NCBI RefSeq assembly: GCF_022539665.2
Contig: NC_081338.1
Span: 4,339,679 to 4,403,678, forward strand
From: Daphnia carinata
Taxonomy: Eukaryota > Arthropoda > Branchiopoda > Diplostraca > Daphniidae
Direction of reading: 5' to 3'
DNA length: 64,000 bases
Positions 61,513 through 64,000 of this stretch are shown piece after piece. Below the pieces are notes generated by a model. The model was not told the DNA's origin and made no database searches. It saw only the letters and a program-made list of their open reading frames with translations. Numbering within the stretch: position 1 is the first letter of the stretch; every line of letters starts with the position of its first letter. The position numbers and the translations under genes are program-made.

Positions 61513-64000
61513 TCAGGGCTTTGCGTGTGAAGTTAACGCTCGCTTGTCGGTCGATAACGATGTCGTTTGTCTGACGGGCTCCTTCTCGTTCACGTTGTGC
61601 GTTTGACGTCGTTGACGTGCCAACAAACTGGACCGGAAGCCTTCGCCTCGGATGGAAGCCCTTAATGAATTAACACGATGGGCAGGTGCGCGGACAAACC
61701 TGGGACTAATCGCCGTCGTATCGGTGGTGGCAGCAGGTGATTCGCCAATCGAACTTGAATCAGGTGTGATCCTATAAAAATGGATCAAAGATTGAAACCT
61801 TTCGTAATAAAATGGCGGACATGTTTTTTTTTTTTTCACGTACTCCACTGGTCGTTGACAACAAGGGAAATCCCAGAAACTTTGATCTTTGCCAAAGTTT
61901 TCACCATCCTCGATCGTCTCCGGCAGAACGGCGCCCAGCGTTTCGGGCAACATGAGCCCAACGACAGCACCGATCAGGGCCAGCAATCCGAGAATGGTAA
62001 GTGGCAACATCGGACTAATTCGAGCCTATCAATCGCATTCAAATTTATAAACAATAGCTTTTTGAAAATGAAAAGAAGTTTTTTTTTTTTTTTACGAGAT
62101 CAACGATGTAGGGTGAAACAATGGCCGCAACGTATCCAGCAATGTGAACGTAAGCCTATTCGAATTAAAAATGATTACAATAGCAAATGAAAGTGAAAGT
62201 CGGAGATCACTTACAATGCCCTGGGCACGAACGGACGTCGGTATCAGTTCGGCGCCATATTGCAAGCCGATGTTGAAAGTGATGTTGACGCAAAAACGGC
62301 CAATGATGGCCAAAACGGCCGTCGTAACAGCTTGATCTGCTCGAAAGAGAAATTTTCAAAAAAGAGTTTAAAAAAACCAAAATTGGCACGGCCATTTTCA
62401 TACGTCTCGCTTACTATTGGGTACGGCCAAAGTGGCCAAACTGAAAATGGCCGCAAAGAGGAGAGATCCGAAGGCCAATGCTCGGCGACCCCAGCGGTCC
62501 AGGAAGAAAACCAGGACCAAATCGGCTGGAAGTTCCGTGACGGACGCCACGCTGAACGTCAGAAAGACGCTCAATCCTAAATTGGCCGTGTTGCGGGCGT
62601 GACCATCGTACACGACGGCAATCAAGGCCCAGAGCAACGTCAGCAGGATGGTGTTCCGTCTGAGCCGAGGCGTCCGGAGTAAATCGAGTACCGTTTGTGC
62701 GGGCTCGTTCGAGCTGGCCTGAATAGCCTCTTCAGTTGAAGTCTATGAATAGGGCCATTGTTGCCCCCCCAAATTTTACAAAACGTATGAATATGCAAAT
62801 CAAGTAATGCGATTTTCATGATAAAAAGAGACATGGCAAAATAAGGAAATGCGGATGACGCACTTTGGAAATCGTTATCCTCCTTTTGTACCGTGTCAAC
62901 CTTAATTCAGCTAAACAAAACGTGTGATCCTTGCCGTAAATATAAAAACAGCAATCGCAGTCACGTGACTTGCACAAAATTCTCAATCAGTAATGAATTC
63001 AGGTTTTTTTTTTTTTTTAATTCCTGACCGGATGATGGAAGAGGATCGATGTGAAGGAGTGAATCAATCACCTTGAGCTGTTTGTAGACACTCTCGTCGA
63101 CCTGCTTCTTGTTGATGCGAGCGAAGGTCCTCAATATGGATATGGCCCGGTCCGCTTGCCCTTGAGATAGCAACCACCTGTCAAGAGAAGCACGAACGGT
63201 ATATTTTTTTTTTTTTAGACTGTATTTTCGAAATGAACCAGCCAAAAAATCTCTTGCCAAATCTATTTTTTTTTTCGTCTACATTTGCGTTCCACATTTG
63301 TTTAATGTTATTGAGATATATTTTTTTTGGGCGCATGTGTGACGGATGGTCGAACCCTCCCCAGAGCGAAACGAGAAATGTAGGACATGAATTTCAATCG
63401 AACCTTGGCTATTTTCAACGTCATTCGGATAAGAATCTAAATTAAATTTCCTTAATTTTTCGATTGACATACTCCAAAAAGACTTAGGCCTTTTGACGAA
63501 GGCAAGTAATTGTTGTAAAAAAAAAAGAAAACTTAAAACAATGTTAAAATGTAGGCCATGCTCTGCCAAGTGAATGAAAAGCATTTTCACTTTTGGGGAT
63601 ATCGTTGAGCAATTCATTCCCCCACCCCCTTTTTTAAGGTGCGCTACACGTGCCATTTAAAACAAATCCGGAACACACTGTTTGAAAATTTCAAAGTATA
63701 ATTTTACCTTGCACTTTCGGGAACGATCCAGTAAGCGATGACGACAGTGGCCATTGGAAGGGCTGTTGCCAAACTCAACATTCGCCAATCGCTGATGGCC
63801 CAAGCGATCCAGGGCAATAAGGTCGTACCAGCCGTGTAGAACAAGGCGATAGACAAATTAGCCACCAGAGTCCGGTAAGTGGGTCCCACGTATTCCAGCA
63901 CTTTTACGTCATTAAATCATTAGCATATCGTGAAAGAATGTAATTATCGTGAGCGGTTAGATTTTCAAAACTCACCGAGAATGTACATGAGCGTGAACGC
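61513..64000 (-). CDS. SLC22-type organic ion transporter, copy 2 (partial, 5' end outside window)
   Basis: Eight exons lie in the window: 64000-63976 (end of an exon), 63900-63708, 63177-63072, 62742-62415, 62336-62215, 62155-62096, 62025-61844 and 61771-61513. The six internal exons have exactly the same lengths as in copy 1 (193, 106, 328, 122, 60, 182), so the genes are close duplicates. Motifs: LEYVGPTYRT, IVPESARWLLSQGQ, DRWGRRALAFGS, GLQYGAELIPTSVRAQG, PETLGAVLPETIEDGE. The C-terminal cytosolic tail is about twice as long as in copy 1 (86 against 43 codons) and unrelated in sequence, rich in Ser, Thr and Arg. The N-terminal part is beyond the right edge. Confidence 0.9.

Overview
This is nuclear DNA of an arthropod. 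The gene set (ESCO-type cohesin acetyltransferase, ASB3, LRPAP1/RAP, two HP1 proteins, SLC22 transporters, a FRAS1/FREM-type matrix protein, a decayed ionotropic receptor), introns of mostly 47-100 nt with GT..AG ends, GPI-anchored two-finger LU proteins and the typical MATH-like/BTB family suggest a branchiopod crustacean, most likely Daphnia. The species is inference; no database was searched. All exon joins were made by eye from reading frame and splice sites, and every complete multi-exon model listed as CDS sums to a whole number of codons.

Layout. 1-490 is the last part of an unrecognised gene. 0.95-3.8 kb is repeat-rich: a hairpin-dense block, two tRNA-like sequences, a MITE with 27-bp inverted ends, a GC-rich minisatellite and a possible insertion flanked by 11-bp direct repeats. 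6.4-13.1 kb holds three minus-strand genes: a small unknown protein, ESCO and ASB3. A hAT-like foldback MITE with an 8-bp target duplication follows at 13.3-13.8 kb.

14.1-29.0 kb is dominated by three minus-strand paralogues that encode secreted, probably GPI-anchored proteins, each with two LU (Ly6/uPAR) domains. Between the first and second lie a 0.87-kb foldback repeat, an ionotropic-receptor pseudogene, a BTB pseudogene and a cluster of tRNA-derived repeats. A divergent 75-residue gene starts about 100 bp from the third LU gene. 29.4-34.5 kb has no recognised coding sequence, apart from a TATA-type promoter and probable 5' UTR exon that may serve the small secreted-protein gene at 34.6-35.2 kb.

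35.8-46.8 kb is dense: RAP (-), HP1 copy A (-), SLC22 copy 1 (+), HP1 copy B (-) and a SERHL/kraken-type alpha/beta hydrolase (+). Two decayed tandem copies of the hydrolase follow to 49.6 kb. 50.35-61.13 kb is one large gene for a short FRAS1/FREM-type membrane-anchored matrix protein, with a 3.5-kb first intron. It converges on a second SLC22 gene (-) that runs off the right edge with exon lengths matching copy 1.

There is no operon-like logic. The organising theme is local duplication (LU x3, HP1 x2, SLC22 x2, hydrolase x3) with decay of some copies, plus non-autonomous repeats that carry tRNA-like promoter sequences.
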